A stretch of 5,453 nt of DNA from Phycisphaeraceae bacterium (lineage in GTDB: Bacteria; Planctomycetota; Phycisphaerae; Phycisphaerales; Phycisphaeraceae), in assembly GCA_003552605.1 (NCBI GenBank), contig PUNN01000526.1, positions 1 through 5,453 of the forward strand, written 5' to 3'. Numbering within the stretch: position 1 is the first letter of the stretch; each line of letters starts with the position of its first letter. The notes below the pieces were generated by a model, which was not told the origin of the DNA, searched no databases, and worked only from the letters and a program-made list of their open reading frames with translations. Both the position numbers and the translations under genes were made by a program. Below, piece by piece: positions 1 to 5,453 of the stretch.

Positions 1-159
1 CCCCTCAGCCGCGTGCGGCGGCTCAACATGCCGCCGGGCGGTTCAAGTGTGAGTTGGACACGAGGCACATGGTCCATCCTCGGCGGGCGTCTGACCCGGG
101 CGACGTGGGCCCGCTATGGTCTGGACCCCTTCCGAGGGTGTAAACTTCTCAGGACGTGC
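1..159. other. Upstream region with no supported gene
   Basis: No gene can be supported here. One + strand frame is open from the left edge to a TAA at 141-143, 16 bases before the next start. It could be the last 46 codons of an upstream gene, but its product is arginine- and proline-rich and matches nothing I recognise. A second frame closes at a TGA at 50-52. The GC-rich stretch 8-41 can form several alternative hairpins (GGCGGC at 17-22 with GCCGCC at 30-35; CCGC at 31-34 with GCGG at 38-41), none followed by a T-run. A weak promoter-like pair, CTGACC (91-96) and TATGGT (115-120) with an 18-base spacer, matches the sigma-70 consensus at 4 of 6 bases in each box. The frame of the next gene is also open here, but I treat that as non-coding because a signal peptide and a ribosome binding site lie downstream. 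Confidence 0.4.
151..154 (+). promoter_or_regulatory. Ribosome binding site (AGGA) fixing the start of the first gene
   Basis: AGGA lies 5 bases before the ATG at 160 and 8 bases before the in-frame ATG at 163. It is the only good Shine-Dalgarno-like sequence near the encoded signal peptide. It therefore argues for a start here instead of the far upstream GTG at 13, which would bury the signal peptide behind 49 extra residues. The two adjacent ATGs cannot be told apart by spacing alone; 163 fits slightly better if AGGACG is aligned to the full anti-Shine-Dalgarno sequence. Confidence 0.6.
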
Positions 160-2586
160 ATGATGAGACGCAGTGCCCAATCCTCCCGGCGGTTCCACAC
201 CCTCGCCATCGCGGCGGTGGCTGCGTGCTTGACCGTGATGACCACCCCGCTGCCCGCAATGGGGGCGACGGTGGCCGATGCCGGTGACATCGAAGTGCGC
301 ATTGAACCGGAGTCGGTCGGGGTCGGAGGTGTGGTCCGAGCCGGTAGTTGGACGCCAATCCGCATCGAGCTGGCCAACAAGGGATCGCTCGACAGACAGG
401 TGCGCATCGCCTGGCTGCTCGAGGATGTAGATGGCGATGAGGTGCAGGTGCGCGTGCCTCCGGTCACGCTCGGCGCGGGCGATCCGGCGCGGTCGCTGTG
501 GCTGTATGCGGCGCCGCCGATCAACACCACCGAGGACAATCTCGACTGGCGCCTGAAAGTCACGGATCATGAAACCGCGGAATTGCTCGCCATCGTCTCC
601 ATCCGGCCGCAGGAAATGGCTAGCGTGCAGGAGCGGATCGTCGGCATCGTCGGGCCGCACACGGCCGGCCTGGATCAATATCGTGGCACCGACACGCAGC
701 ATGAGCCCCAGGTCCTTCTCGAACATCTTGACCCGCGCCGGCTACCCGATCGCTGGTACGGGATGGAAGCGCTCGAGTCGATGCTCTGGACGAGCGATGG
801 CGGCGATCCGAGGCAGGATGGCGTGCCGGGGGAAGCGATCCGCGAGTGGGTGCGGCGCGGCGGGCACCTTGTGATCAGTTTCGGCGGCGCGGGTGACCTG
901 CGACCCGACGGCTGGCGCGAGGCCCCGGCACTTTCAGAGTTGTGGCCGGATGTGGAACTCATCGAAAGCCCCGGTCGCGAGCGGGCCCCGGTTTGGCTCG
1001 GGGAGGGGGCCGGGGATCAGCGCATCCCCATGCGCGGCCTGCGGCCGCAGCCGGGCAGTGATGTGGATGTGCTGTTGACGGCGAACATCGATGGCAACGA
1101 GGAGCCGGTGGCGGTGACCCATGGCTTCGGCCGCGGACGGGTGACGGTCATCGGCATCGACCTCGGTGCCGAGGCGCTGCGCGATGCCGGCCTGCCGCAG
1201 GGCGAGGCGCTGTGGCGCACCGTGTTCGGCTGGCAGGCGCCGGTCATCCCCCGGACCGAGTATCGCCGCATGGTCGATGAAGACCGCTACTACCGCAGCG
1301 ATGAGCGCGAAGTGATCGAGCAGGGCGCGTTCATCGCCACACTGGTGGCGATGCAGGACCGGGTCAGCACGCCGTTGACCGTGGCCGTGCTGCTGTTTCT
1401 CCTTTACGGCTTCGTCGCCGGTCCGCTGAGCTTTTCGCTGCTTCGGGCGCGTGGCCGATCGCAATTGAGCTGGCCGGTGTTCCTGGCGGTGGTGGGCCTG
1501 TTCGCGGCGGTGGCCTGGGGCGGAGGGATGCTTTTGCGTCCGGCCGAAGCACGGGTGTCGCATTTCAGCGTGCTGACGGTGGATATGGTGGGCGGCCACC
1601 TGCACACGCGGAGCTGGATGAGCCTCTTCCTGCCGCACCACGGGCCGGTGGACGTGGAGGTCGATCCGCATGCCCCGGAGGGGCGCTACAACGTGTTGAC
1701 CAGCAGTGGCATTCTTCACGAGGCCTCATCGGCGCGGTTCGTGGACCCGCAGCGCTACGAGCTTGATGCACGCGATCCCGGACGGCTGACACTGCCGATG
1801 CGGGCCACGGCGAAACAGCTCGAAGCTGACTACCTTGGCCACGTGGACGATCATGGCCAGTTCGTTCAGACGTGGGGCGGCTTCGAAGCCGATGTACGCG
1901 TCAACACCGAAGGCAAACTGACCGGCGCGTTGAAACACAGCTTGCCTGTGGAGATTTCGGACTTGGTGGTGATCTACAGCGCCGGGGGGCCCGAGGCACC
2001 GGTGCCGCGGGTGTGGAGGCTGTACGATCCGAAGTGGAGTTGGACGGCCGATGGGGCGCTGGACCTTGAGGAGATTCAGGCGAGCGAGGGGGCGGTCCCG
2101 CTTTTCGAGCAGCCCCGCCGCGGCGCGGATGATCCCGATGCGCGATGGAGCGGTTTTCTCGGCGATCTGGTCTCGACGCGGATCGGTGCCGATGCCCGCA
2201 ACGGGTCACCGCTGCGCGTGCAACTGAGCCCGGCGAGTGTCACCCGGCAGATCGAGATGCTCACCTTCTACGGCACGCTGCCACCGCCGCGCATCATGAA
2301 GAGCGATTCACCCTACGGCCAGCGACTCGATGTGCCGCCCACCTTCAGGCGGCCGATCGGCCGGTCCCTCGATCTGTCGAAGCACCTCGCGATGCGGCGA
2401 TTGATCGTGCTCGGGCATGTGCGCGAGCGAAGCCCGCTGCCGATGCCGCTGACCGCGGGCGGCGAACGGATCGAACGGTTCGACAGTGGCAGCCGCACTG
2501 CCATCCGACTGATCGTGCCGGTGCGCGATGTCGAGGTGGCCGGGCAGGCACAAGCGCGGGGGGATGAACAGGAACAACAGCCCTGA
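160..2586 (+). CDS. Secreted/membrane-anchored protein with glutamine-amidotransferase-like region, ABC-transporter associated
   Basis: This 808-residue protein is probably an extracytoplasmic accessory component of the ABC transporter encoded next to it; its exact function is unknown. Residues 1-35 look like a signal peptide: an arginine-rich start, a hydrophobic stretch at about 14-28, and a possible cut after AMG (33-35). Residues 43-150 are beta-strand-rich. Residues 150-360 resemble the class I glutamine-amidotransferase-like fold of related proteins, with EAIREWVRRGGHLVIS at 225-240 and GFGRGRVTVIGIDLG near 322-336. Two membrane helices follow at about 404-427 and 438-459, joined by GPLSFSLLRARGR (421-433). 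The GP...LRR-type hairpin is one I recall from large proteins beside ABC ATPases in planctomycetes and Firmicutes. The remaining 350 residues are mostly polar and beta-rich. After C23 the protein has no cysteine, so the amidotransferase-like part cannot have the usual catalytic nucleophile. C23 sits in VAAC, a passable lipobox, so a lipoprotein is an alternative. The ATPase gene starts 40 bases downstream, which suggests one operon. The reading frame is certain; the function is inference. Confidence 0.85.
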   Translation: MMRRSAQSSRRFHTLAIAAVAACLTVMTTPLPAMGATVADAGDIEVRIEPESVGVGGVVRAGSWTPIRIELANKGSLDRQVRIAWLLEDVDGDEVQVRVPPVTLGAGDPARSLWLYAAPPINTTEDNLDWRLKVTDHETAELLAIVSIRPQEMASVQERIVGIVGPHTAGLDQYRGTDTQHEPQVLLEHLDPRRLPDRWYGMEALESMLWTSDGGDPRQDGVPGEAIREWVRRGGHLVISFGGAGDLRPDGWREAPALSELWPDVELIESPGRERAPVWLGEGAGDQRIPMRGLRPQPGSDVDVLLTANIDGNEEPVAVTHGFGRGRVTVIGIDLGAEALRDAGLPQGEALWRTVFGWQAPVIPRTEYRRMVDEDRYYRSDEREVIEQGAFIATLVAMQDRVSTPLTVAVLLFLLYGFVAGPLSFSLLRARGRSQLSWPVFLAVVGLFAAVAWGGGMLLRPAEARVSHFSVLTVDMVGGHLHTRSWMSLFLPHHGPVDVEVDPHAPEGRYNVLTSSGILHEASSARFVDPQRYELDARDPGRLTLPMRATAKQLEADYLGHVDDHGQFVQTWGGFEADVRVNTEGKLTGALKHSLPVEISDLVVIYSAGGPEAPVPRVWRLYDPKWSWTADGALDLEEIQASEGAVPLFEQPRRGADDPDARWSGFLGDLVSTRIGADARNGSPLRVQLSPASVTRQIEMLTFYGTLPPPRIMKSDSPYGQRLDVPPTFRRPIGRSLDLSKHLAMRRLIVLGHVRERSPLPMPLTAGGERIERFDSGSRTAIRLIVPVRDVEVAGQAQARGDEQEQQP

Positions 2587-2597
2587 GGATGTCTGAG

Positions 2598-2609
2598 CGG
2601 GACGTCCCG
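2598..2609. repeat. 12-bp perfect palindrome in the gap between the ABC genes
   Basis: CGGGACGTCCCG is a perfect palindrome in the 40-base gap between the first and second genes. It overlaps a second inverted repeat, TCCCGG (2605-2610) with CCGGGA (2612-2617), whose right arm covers the ribosome binding site of the ABC ATPase gene. It could be a protein-binding site, a weak RNA structure controlling translation of the second gene, or chance in GC-rich DNA. Confidence 0.45.
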
Positions 2610-2613
2610 GGCC

Positions 2614-2618
2614 GGGAG
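2614..2618 (+). promoter_or_regulatory. Ribosome binding site (GGGAG) of the ABC ATPase gene
   Basis: GGGAG ends 8 bases before the ATG at 2627, a normal spacing, and favours that start over the in-frame ATG at 2633 (14 bases away). Four of its five bases lie inside the right arm of a short inverted repeat and could be paired in the mRNA. Confidence 0.6.
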
Positions 2619-2626
2619 CGGCTGGC

Positions 2627-3559
2627 ATGGCGATGATCGAAACGGTCAACCTGACCAAGAAATACGGCGAGCTGACGGCGCTGAACAACCTCAATCTGAA
2701 GATCGAGGAGGGCGACTGCTTCGGCTTCATCGGCCCCAACGGGGCCGGCAAGACCACGACGATCAAGATTCTGGCCACCCTGCTGCGGCCGACCTGGGGC
2801 GAGGCTCGCATCGATGGGCTCAGCGTCGGGCCGGTGAATGCGAGGCAGGTTCGGGCGATCATCGGCTTCGTCCCCGACTATTTCGGCAATTACCCCGACC
2901 TTGTGGTGCGCGAATATCTCGAGTTCTTCGCCGCGGCATATGACATCCACGGCAGCCGCCGCAAGCAGGTCGTGGACGATGTGCTCGACCTGACCGACAT
3001 GAGCTACAAGGCTGATGCCGAGGTCAACGGCCTCTCCGGCGGCATGAAGCAGCGCCTCTCGCTGGCGCGGGTGCTGCTGCACGATCCGAAGGTCCTGTTG
3101 CTCGATGAGCCGGCCTCGGGCCTCGATCCGCGGGCACGGATCGAAATCCGCGAGTTGCTCAAGGAGCTTCACCGGCTCGGCAAGACGATCCTCATCAGCT
3201 CGCATATCCTGGTCGAGCTTGCCGACCTGTGCAATACGGTGGGCATCATCGAGCAGGGCGAGATGCAGTACACAGGGACCGTGCGCGACATCATGTCGCG
3301 GGCCCGCGTCGGCACTGTCCTGCACGTGGGCGTTGATGAACGGCAGGAGGCCGCGGCGGAACTGCTGCGCGGCCTGCCCGGTGTGACCGGTGTCGAGATC
3401 GAAGAAAACAGGATCGAAGTGACCATGGACCCCCGCCATGCCGATCCCCCGCGCATCGCAGCACGTCTTGTCAACGCCGGGTTCCGCCTCAACCACCTGT
3501 ACGAAGAACAGGTCAATCTCGAAACCGCCTTCATGCGGCTTACGCGCGGCATGGCGTAA
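2627..3559 (+). CDS. ABC transporter ATP-binding protein
   Basis: This 310-residue protein is the cytoplasmic ATPase that powers an ABC transporter, of the exporter-like CcmA/drug-efflux type. All core motifs are visible: Walker A GPNGAGKTT (36-44), signature LSGGMKQRL (136-144), Walker B VLLLDEP (156-162), D-loop SGLD (164-167) and switch histidine H193. At the Q-loop the sequence reads GFVPDYFGNYPDL (80-92), with D84 where most ABC ATPases have glutamine. I recall a similar VPD/MPD-FFG-Y form in a subgroup of these ATPases, so it is probably a lineage trait and not damage. Residues from about 220 to 310 form a C-terminal extension of the DUF4162-like type, ending in EEQVNLETAFMRLTRG. The length is usual for the subgroup. 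The start is supported by GGGAG 8 bases upstream. The gene follows the large membrane protein gene by 40 bases, so co-transcription is likely. No permease gene is present downstream; it must lie elsewhere, probably upstream of the window. The substrate cannot be read from the sequence. Confidence 0.95.
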   Translation: MAMIETVNLTKKYGELTALNNLNLKIEEGDCFGFIGPNGAGKTTTIKILATLLRPTWGEARIDGLSVGPVNARQVRAIIGFVPDYFGNYPDLVVREYLEFFAAAYDIHGSRRKQVVDDVLDLTDMSYKADAEVNGLSGGMKQRLSLARVLLHDPKVLLLDEPASGLDPRARIEIRELLKELHRLGKTILISSHILVELADLCNTVGIIEQGEMQYTGTVRDIMSRARVGTVLHVGVDERQEAAAELLRGLPGVTGVEIEENRIEVTMDPRHADPPRIAARLVNAGFRLNHLYEEQVNLETAFMRLTRGMA

Positions 3560-3566
3560 CGGGAGA

Positions 3567-3603
3567 GGGGCACTTCGATTGCCACCGGCAACCGCGCGGC
3601 CCC
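3567..3603 (+). terminator. Weak nested hairpin after the ABC ATPase gene
   Basis: Seven bases after the stop codon, GGGGC (3567-3571) can pair with GCCCC (3599-3603). This encloses a smaller hairpin, TTGCC (3579-3583) with GGCAA (3587-3591) and a 3-base loop. No T-run follows, so this is not a standard intrinsic terminator. It may slow polymerase or protect the mRNA 3' end, or be chance. Confidence 0.25.
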
Positions 3604-3641
3604 CTGGAAGCCGCTGATCATGCCGCCACGATTTTCAGCGA

Positions 3642-3660
3642 CATGCCTTTGCCCTGCATG
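3642..3660. repeat. Short inverted repeat upstream of the flavoprotein promoter
   Basis: CATGC (3642-3646) and GCATG (3656-3660) form a 5-bp inverted repeat with a 9-base spacer. It ends 12 bases before the candidate -35 box, a place where an activator could bind. The arms are short, so chance is quite possible. Confidence 0.2.
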
Positions 3661-3672
3661 GTTGGAAAACAT

Positions 3673-3701
3673 TTGTCCGCGGCTGTCAGATCGAGCACAA
3701 T
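3673..3701 (+). promoter_or_regulatory. Candidate promoter for the flavoprotein gene, possibly leaderless
   Basis: TTGTCC (3673-3678) and CACAAT (3696-3701) are separated by 17 bases and each matches the sigma-70 consensus at 4 of 6 positions. Transcription would start about 7 bases after the -10 box, at or next to the ATG at 3708. No Shine-Dalgarno-like sequence precedes that ATG. Both facts fit a leaderless mRNA. The boxes are imperfect, so this is a suggestion only. Confidence 0.35.
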
Positions 3702-3707
3702 AGCCGC

Positions 3708-5228
3708 ATGACTGATGAACCATCCGATCTCCCCGGATTCGATCTTGTTGTCTATGCCGCGACCCCCGCGGGCGTGGCGGCCGCGGTCGCGGCGGCCCGG
3801 CTCGGTGTCCGGGTACTGCTGCTCGAGCCGGACCAGCATGTGGGCGGGCTCAATACCAGCGGGTTGAACAACAACGAGCAGCATCACATGTTCCCCGCCG
3901 AGACATTCGGCGGCATATGCCGCGAGTTTTTTGATGCCCTCGCAAGACATTATCCCGAAACGTGGCCTGCACGGCCGGGCTGGTTCAACTCGCGGCACTT
4001 CGAATCGGAGTTGCTGCGGCTGCTGGAACATCCGCAGGTGACCGTCCGCTATGACAGTCGGCTCGCCACGGTGAAGATGCGCAATCGGCATATCGACCGA
4101 CTTGTGCTCGAGGATGGCACATCGGTTGGGGCGCCGGCGTTCATCGATGCCTCCTATGAGGGGGACCTGCTCGCCGCGGCGGAGGTGCCGGCGCGCATCG
4201 GCCGCGAGGGACAAAGCGAGGTTGAATCAATGGCGGGCGTGACGTGGGCTGACCCGCTCATCCCTGTCGATCCCCACGATGCCGAGGGCGTGCTGCCCGG
4301 GCTCTCGGATCAGCCGCCTCCGCCTGAAGGCGAAGCATCGGCACAGGTGCAGGTGATGAACTTCCGGATCACGCTGACATCACGGCCGGATAACCGCATC
4401 CCGATTCCGCCGCCGCAAAGATACGAGCCGCGCGACCATGAGTTGCTTGCACGCTGTATCGAGGCCGGGGTGGTGACGGAATTGAAGCAGGTGCTCGGTT
4501 TGTACCCCCTGCCCAATGAAAAGTTCGAATGCAATAACAACCAGCGTGCGGTGGTGTCGCTGGCGATGCGCAGTATTGCAACCCGATGGGCAACGGCGAT
4601 GCATGAGCAGCGGCGGGAGATATTCGGGCAACTCCGCGACTACAACCTCAGCCTGATGCACTTTCTGGCTGAGGATTCACGTGTCCCCGAGTCCATGCAG
4701 CAGCAGATGCATTCGCTCGGCCTGCCCGCCGATGAATACACCGATAATGACCACTGGCCCTACGAGCCCTACATCCGCGAGGCCCGTCGCATGGCGGGAG
4801 TGTACACCATGACCCAGCGCGACCTGCGCGATGACCGTCGCAAGGACGATGCGGTCTGTCTCGGCTCACACTACATCGACTGCCACTGGGTCGACCGCTA
4901 CGCGGTCGGTGGTGAGGGTTTCCGCAACGAAGGCCGTCTGTGGTTGAAGGGGCGGATCTTCCAGATTCCCTACCGCTGCATGCTCCCGCCGCCGCAGGCA
5001 TGTTCGAACCTGCTGGTGCCTGTGTGTGTCAGTGCCACACACGTGGCATTCTGTGGCATCCGTGTCGAGCCGACGTGGATGAAACTCGGTGAGGCCGCAG
5101 GGACCGCGGCGGCCCTGGCGCTTGAAGCCGGCAACGAAATGCACGAGGTCGATCCGGCCATGCTTCGCTCGCGACTGGAAAACGCTGGTCAGATCATCGA
5201 TCTGACGGAGGCGATGGCGCAGCTTTGA
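3708..5228 (+). CDS. FAD-dependent oxidoreductase (FAD_oxidored family)
   Basis: This 506-residue protein is a soluble flavoprotein of the FAD_oxidored (Pfam PF12831) type. Its substrate is unknown. The N-terminal FAD-binding Rossmann region is FDLVVYAATPAGVAAAVAAA (11-30), then LLLEPDQHVGGLNTSG (37-52). Residue 17 is Ala where the family usually has the first Gly of the GxxxxG dinucleotide-binding loop; G22 is kept. Other family hallmarks follow in order: FIDASYEGDLLAAAEVP (145-161), SMAGV (174-178), MNFRITLT (217-224), NNNQ (276-279), RRMAGVYTMTQRDL (360-373), GSHYIDCHWVDRY (386-398), and the closing block QIPYRCMLPP ... NLLVPVCVSATHVA ... IRVEPTWMKLGEAAGTAA (419-468). The last block, by analogy with related flavoproteins, completes the FAD site. 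There is no signal peptide or membrane segment, so it should act in the cytoplasm. The length is normal and the frame is intact. A 148-base gap with its own candidate promoter separates it from the ABC genes, so it is probably a separate unit. No neighbour reveals the pathway; relatives are often found near sugar or polysaccharide genes, but none is visible here. Confidence 0.92.
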   Translation: MTDEPSDLPGFDLVVYAATPAGVAAAVAAARLGVRVLLLEPDQHVGGLNTSGLNNNEQHHMFPAETFGGICREFFDALARHYPETWPARPGWFNSRHFESELLRLLEHPQVTVRYDSRLATVKMRNRHIDRLVLEDGTSVGAPAFIDASYEGDLLAAAEVPARIGREGQSEVESMAGVTWADPLIPVDPHDAEGVLPGLSDQPPPPEGEASAQVQVMNFRITLTSRPDNRIPIPPPQRYEPRDHELLARCIEAGVVTELKQVLGLYPLPNEKFECNNNQRAVVSLAMRSIATRWATAMHEQRREIFGQLRDYNLSLMHFLAEDSRVPESMQQQMHSLGLPADEYTDNDHWPYEPYIREARRMAGVYTMTQRDLRDDRRKDDAVCLGSHYIDCHWVDRYAVGGEGFRNEGRLWLKGRIFQIPYRCMLPPPQACSNLLVPVCVSATHVAFCGIRVEPTWMKLGEAAGTAAALALEAGNEMHEVDPAMLRSRLENAGQIIDLTEAMAQL

Positions 5229-5311
5229 TGCGTGATGCGGGCACGGCTGCAATCTGCGCGAGAATGGGGTGCATGACCCGTATCGCGGCGGGCGGACCGG
5301 GCCTTTCCCCC

Positions 5312-5332
5312 CTCTCTCCCCTCGGGAGAGGG
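5312..5332 (+). repeat. Local hairpin of repeat copy 1
   Basis: CTCTCCC (5314-5320) pairs perfectly with GGGAGAG (5324-5330) around a 3-base loop; one T-G and one C-G pair extend the stem to 5312 and 5332. It lies about 85 bases after the flavoprotein stop and has no T-run behind it. Its right arm also pairs with the last repeat copy, so the two folds compete. Confidence 0.55.
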
Positions 5333-5419
5333 AGCGGATTACATCCCGCGGCGCGTGTCATGCGCCCGCGGGAATAGGGTGCATGACACGTGTCGCGGAA
5401 GGCTCTCGCTCCCTCTCCC
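5324..5419 (+). repeat. Large imperfect hairpin formed by the inverted repeat copies
   Basis: The outer helix pairs 5324-5336 with 5407-5419, 13 perfect Watson-Crick pairs, and a further G-U pair at 5337-5406. After an internal loop of 8 and 7 bases, an inner helix pairs 5346-5367 with 5377-5398. That gives 22 consecutive pairs, of which three are G-U (5351-5393, 5353-5391, 5364-5380). The apical loop is 5368-5376. A transcript running out of the flavoprotein gene would contain this structure. It could stop transcription together with Rho, or protect the mRNA 3' end. Confidence 0.65.
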
Positions 5420-5442
5420 CTTTTTCCGGGGGCGGGAGAGGG
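5411..5442 (+). repeat. Hairpin of the last repeat copy, with GGGGTGAGG tail
   Basis: CCCTCTCCC (5411-5419) pairs with GGGAGAGGG (5434-5442), a perfect 9-bp stem with a 14-base loop containing TTTTT. It is followed by CTGGGGTGAGG up to the window edge. From memory, this CCCTCTCCC / GGGAGAGGG plus GGGGTGAGG type recurs between genes in many unrelated bacteria. The tail is absent from copy 1, where AGCGG follows GGGAGAGGG instead. Confidence 0.6.
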
Positions 5443-5453
5443 CTGGGGTGAGG

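Larger units (their letters stand above)
5257..5453. repeat. Three-copy intergenic repeat cluster (+, -, + orientation)
   Basis: The region after the flavoprotein gene is built from one repeat unit in three copies. Copy 1 (5257-5288) and copy 3 (5367-5398) are direct repeats 110 bases apart, identical at 28 of 32 positions; their shared core starts GGGTGCATGAC and ends TCGCGG. Between them, 5346-5367 is the same core inverted, matching copy 3 at 19 of 22 positions. Each core is flanked by a CCTCTC-type block: 5309-5320 after copy 1, GGGAGAGGGAGC (5324-5335) before the inverted copy, and GCTCCCTCTCCC (5408-5419) after copy 3. The alternating arrangement resembles the BIME clusters built from REP elements in enterobacteria. 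There is no gene here: the short open frame from 5269 starts inside the repeat and has no family resemblance. The cluster runs to the window edge and may continue. Confidence 0.75.

Noticed and set aside
13..159. N-terminal extension of the first gene from a GTG at 13
   Set aside because: It would put 49 residues in front of a clear signal peptide, and a ribosome binding site (AGGA at 151) precedes the ATG at 160.
187..210. Twin-arginine (Tat) signal in the first gene
   Set aside because: The sequence SRRFHTL does not place phenylalanine and leucine as the SRRxFLK consensus requires.
934..1719. Long minus-strand open frame opposite the first gene
   Set aside because: Its product is histidine-, arginine- and proline-rich with no family resemblance, as expected for the antisense shadow of a GC-rich gene.
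2345..3496. 383-codon minus-strand open frame opposite the ABC ATPase gene
   Set aside because: It is antisense to a gene with every ABC motif intact and matches no protein family I know.
3618..4214. Minus-strand open frame across the intergenic region and the start of the flavoprotein gene
   Set aside because: Most of it is antisense to the FAD-binding domain, and its product has no recognisable domain.
5269..5451. 60-codon + strand open frame at the right edge
   Set aside because: It starts inside a repeat copy and consists almost wholly of repeat sequence; its product is low-complexity and has no ribosome binding site.
5257..5453. CRISPR array
   Set aside because: The copies alternate in orientation, are only three in number and have no regular spacers.

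Overview
The window is GC-rich bacterial DNA with three complete protein genes, all on the + strand: a two-gene ABC-transporter block, a monocistronic-looking flavoprotein gene, and a structured repeat at the right edge. No RNA gene, CRISPR array, transposase or phage gene is visible. The style of the proteins suggests a planctomycete-like bacterium, possibly of the Phycisphaerae. These features are a large signal-peptide protein of the type found beside ABC ATPases, an ABC ATPase with 'GFVPD' at the Q-loop, and a FAD_oxidored-family flavoprotein. The taxonomic call is inference, because there is no marker gene here.

Layout. Positions 1-159 are upstream sequence with no gene I can support; an open frame that closes at 143 might be the tail of a neighbour. 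Positions 160-2586 encode an 808-residue secreted and membrane-anchored protein with a glutamine-amidotransferase-like fold region, two central membrane helices and a large C-terminal beta-rich part. A 40-base gap with overlapping palindromes leads to 2627-3559, a 310-residue ABC ATPase with all the usual nucleotide-binding motifs. Positions 3560-3707 form an intergenic region with a weak hairpin and a candidate promoter. The predicted start of that promoter falls on the ATG of the third gene. Positions 3708-5228 encode a 506-residue cytoplasmic FAD-dependent oxidoreductase. Positions 5229-5453 hold a repeat cluster.

How the genes work together. The first two genes very probably form one operon and supply the extracytoplasmic accessory part and the motor of an ABC exporter-like complex. 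No permease is present, so it must lie outside the window, most likely upstream, or the ATPase uses a distant one. The flavoprotein looks like a separate transcription unit, and nothing links its function to the transporter.

The most unusual non-coding element is at 5257-5453. One repeat unit occurs there three times in +, -, + orientation, and the last two copies fold into a hairpin of about 96 nt. In the longer helix, every deviation from Watson-Crick pairing is a G-U pair on the + strand transcript. The last copy ends in the CCCTCTCCC / GGGAGAGGG ... GGGGTGAGG hairpin type seen in intergenic regions of many bacteria. I found no clearly new protein system; this repeat is the best candidate for a second look.
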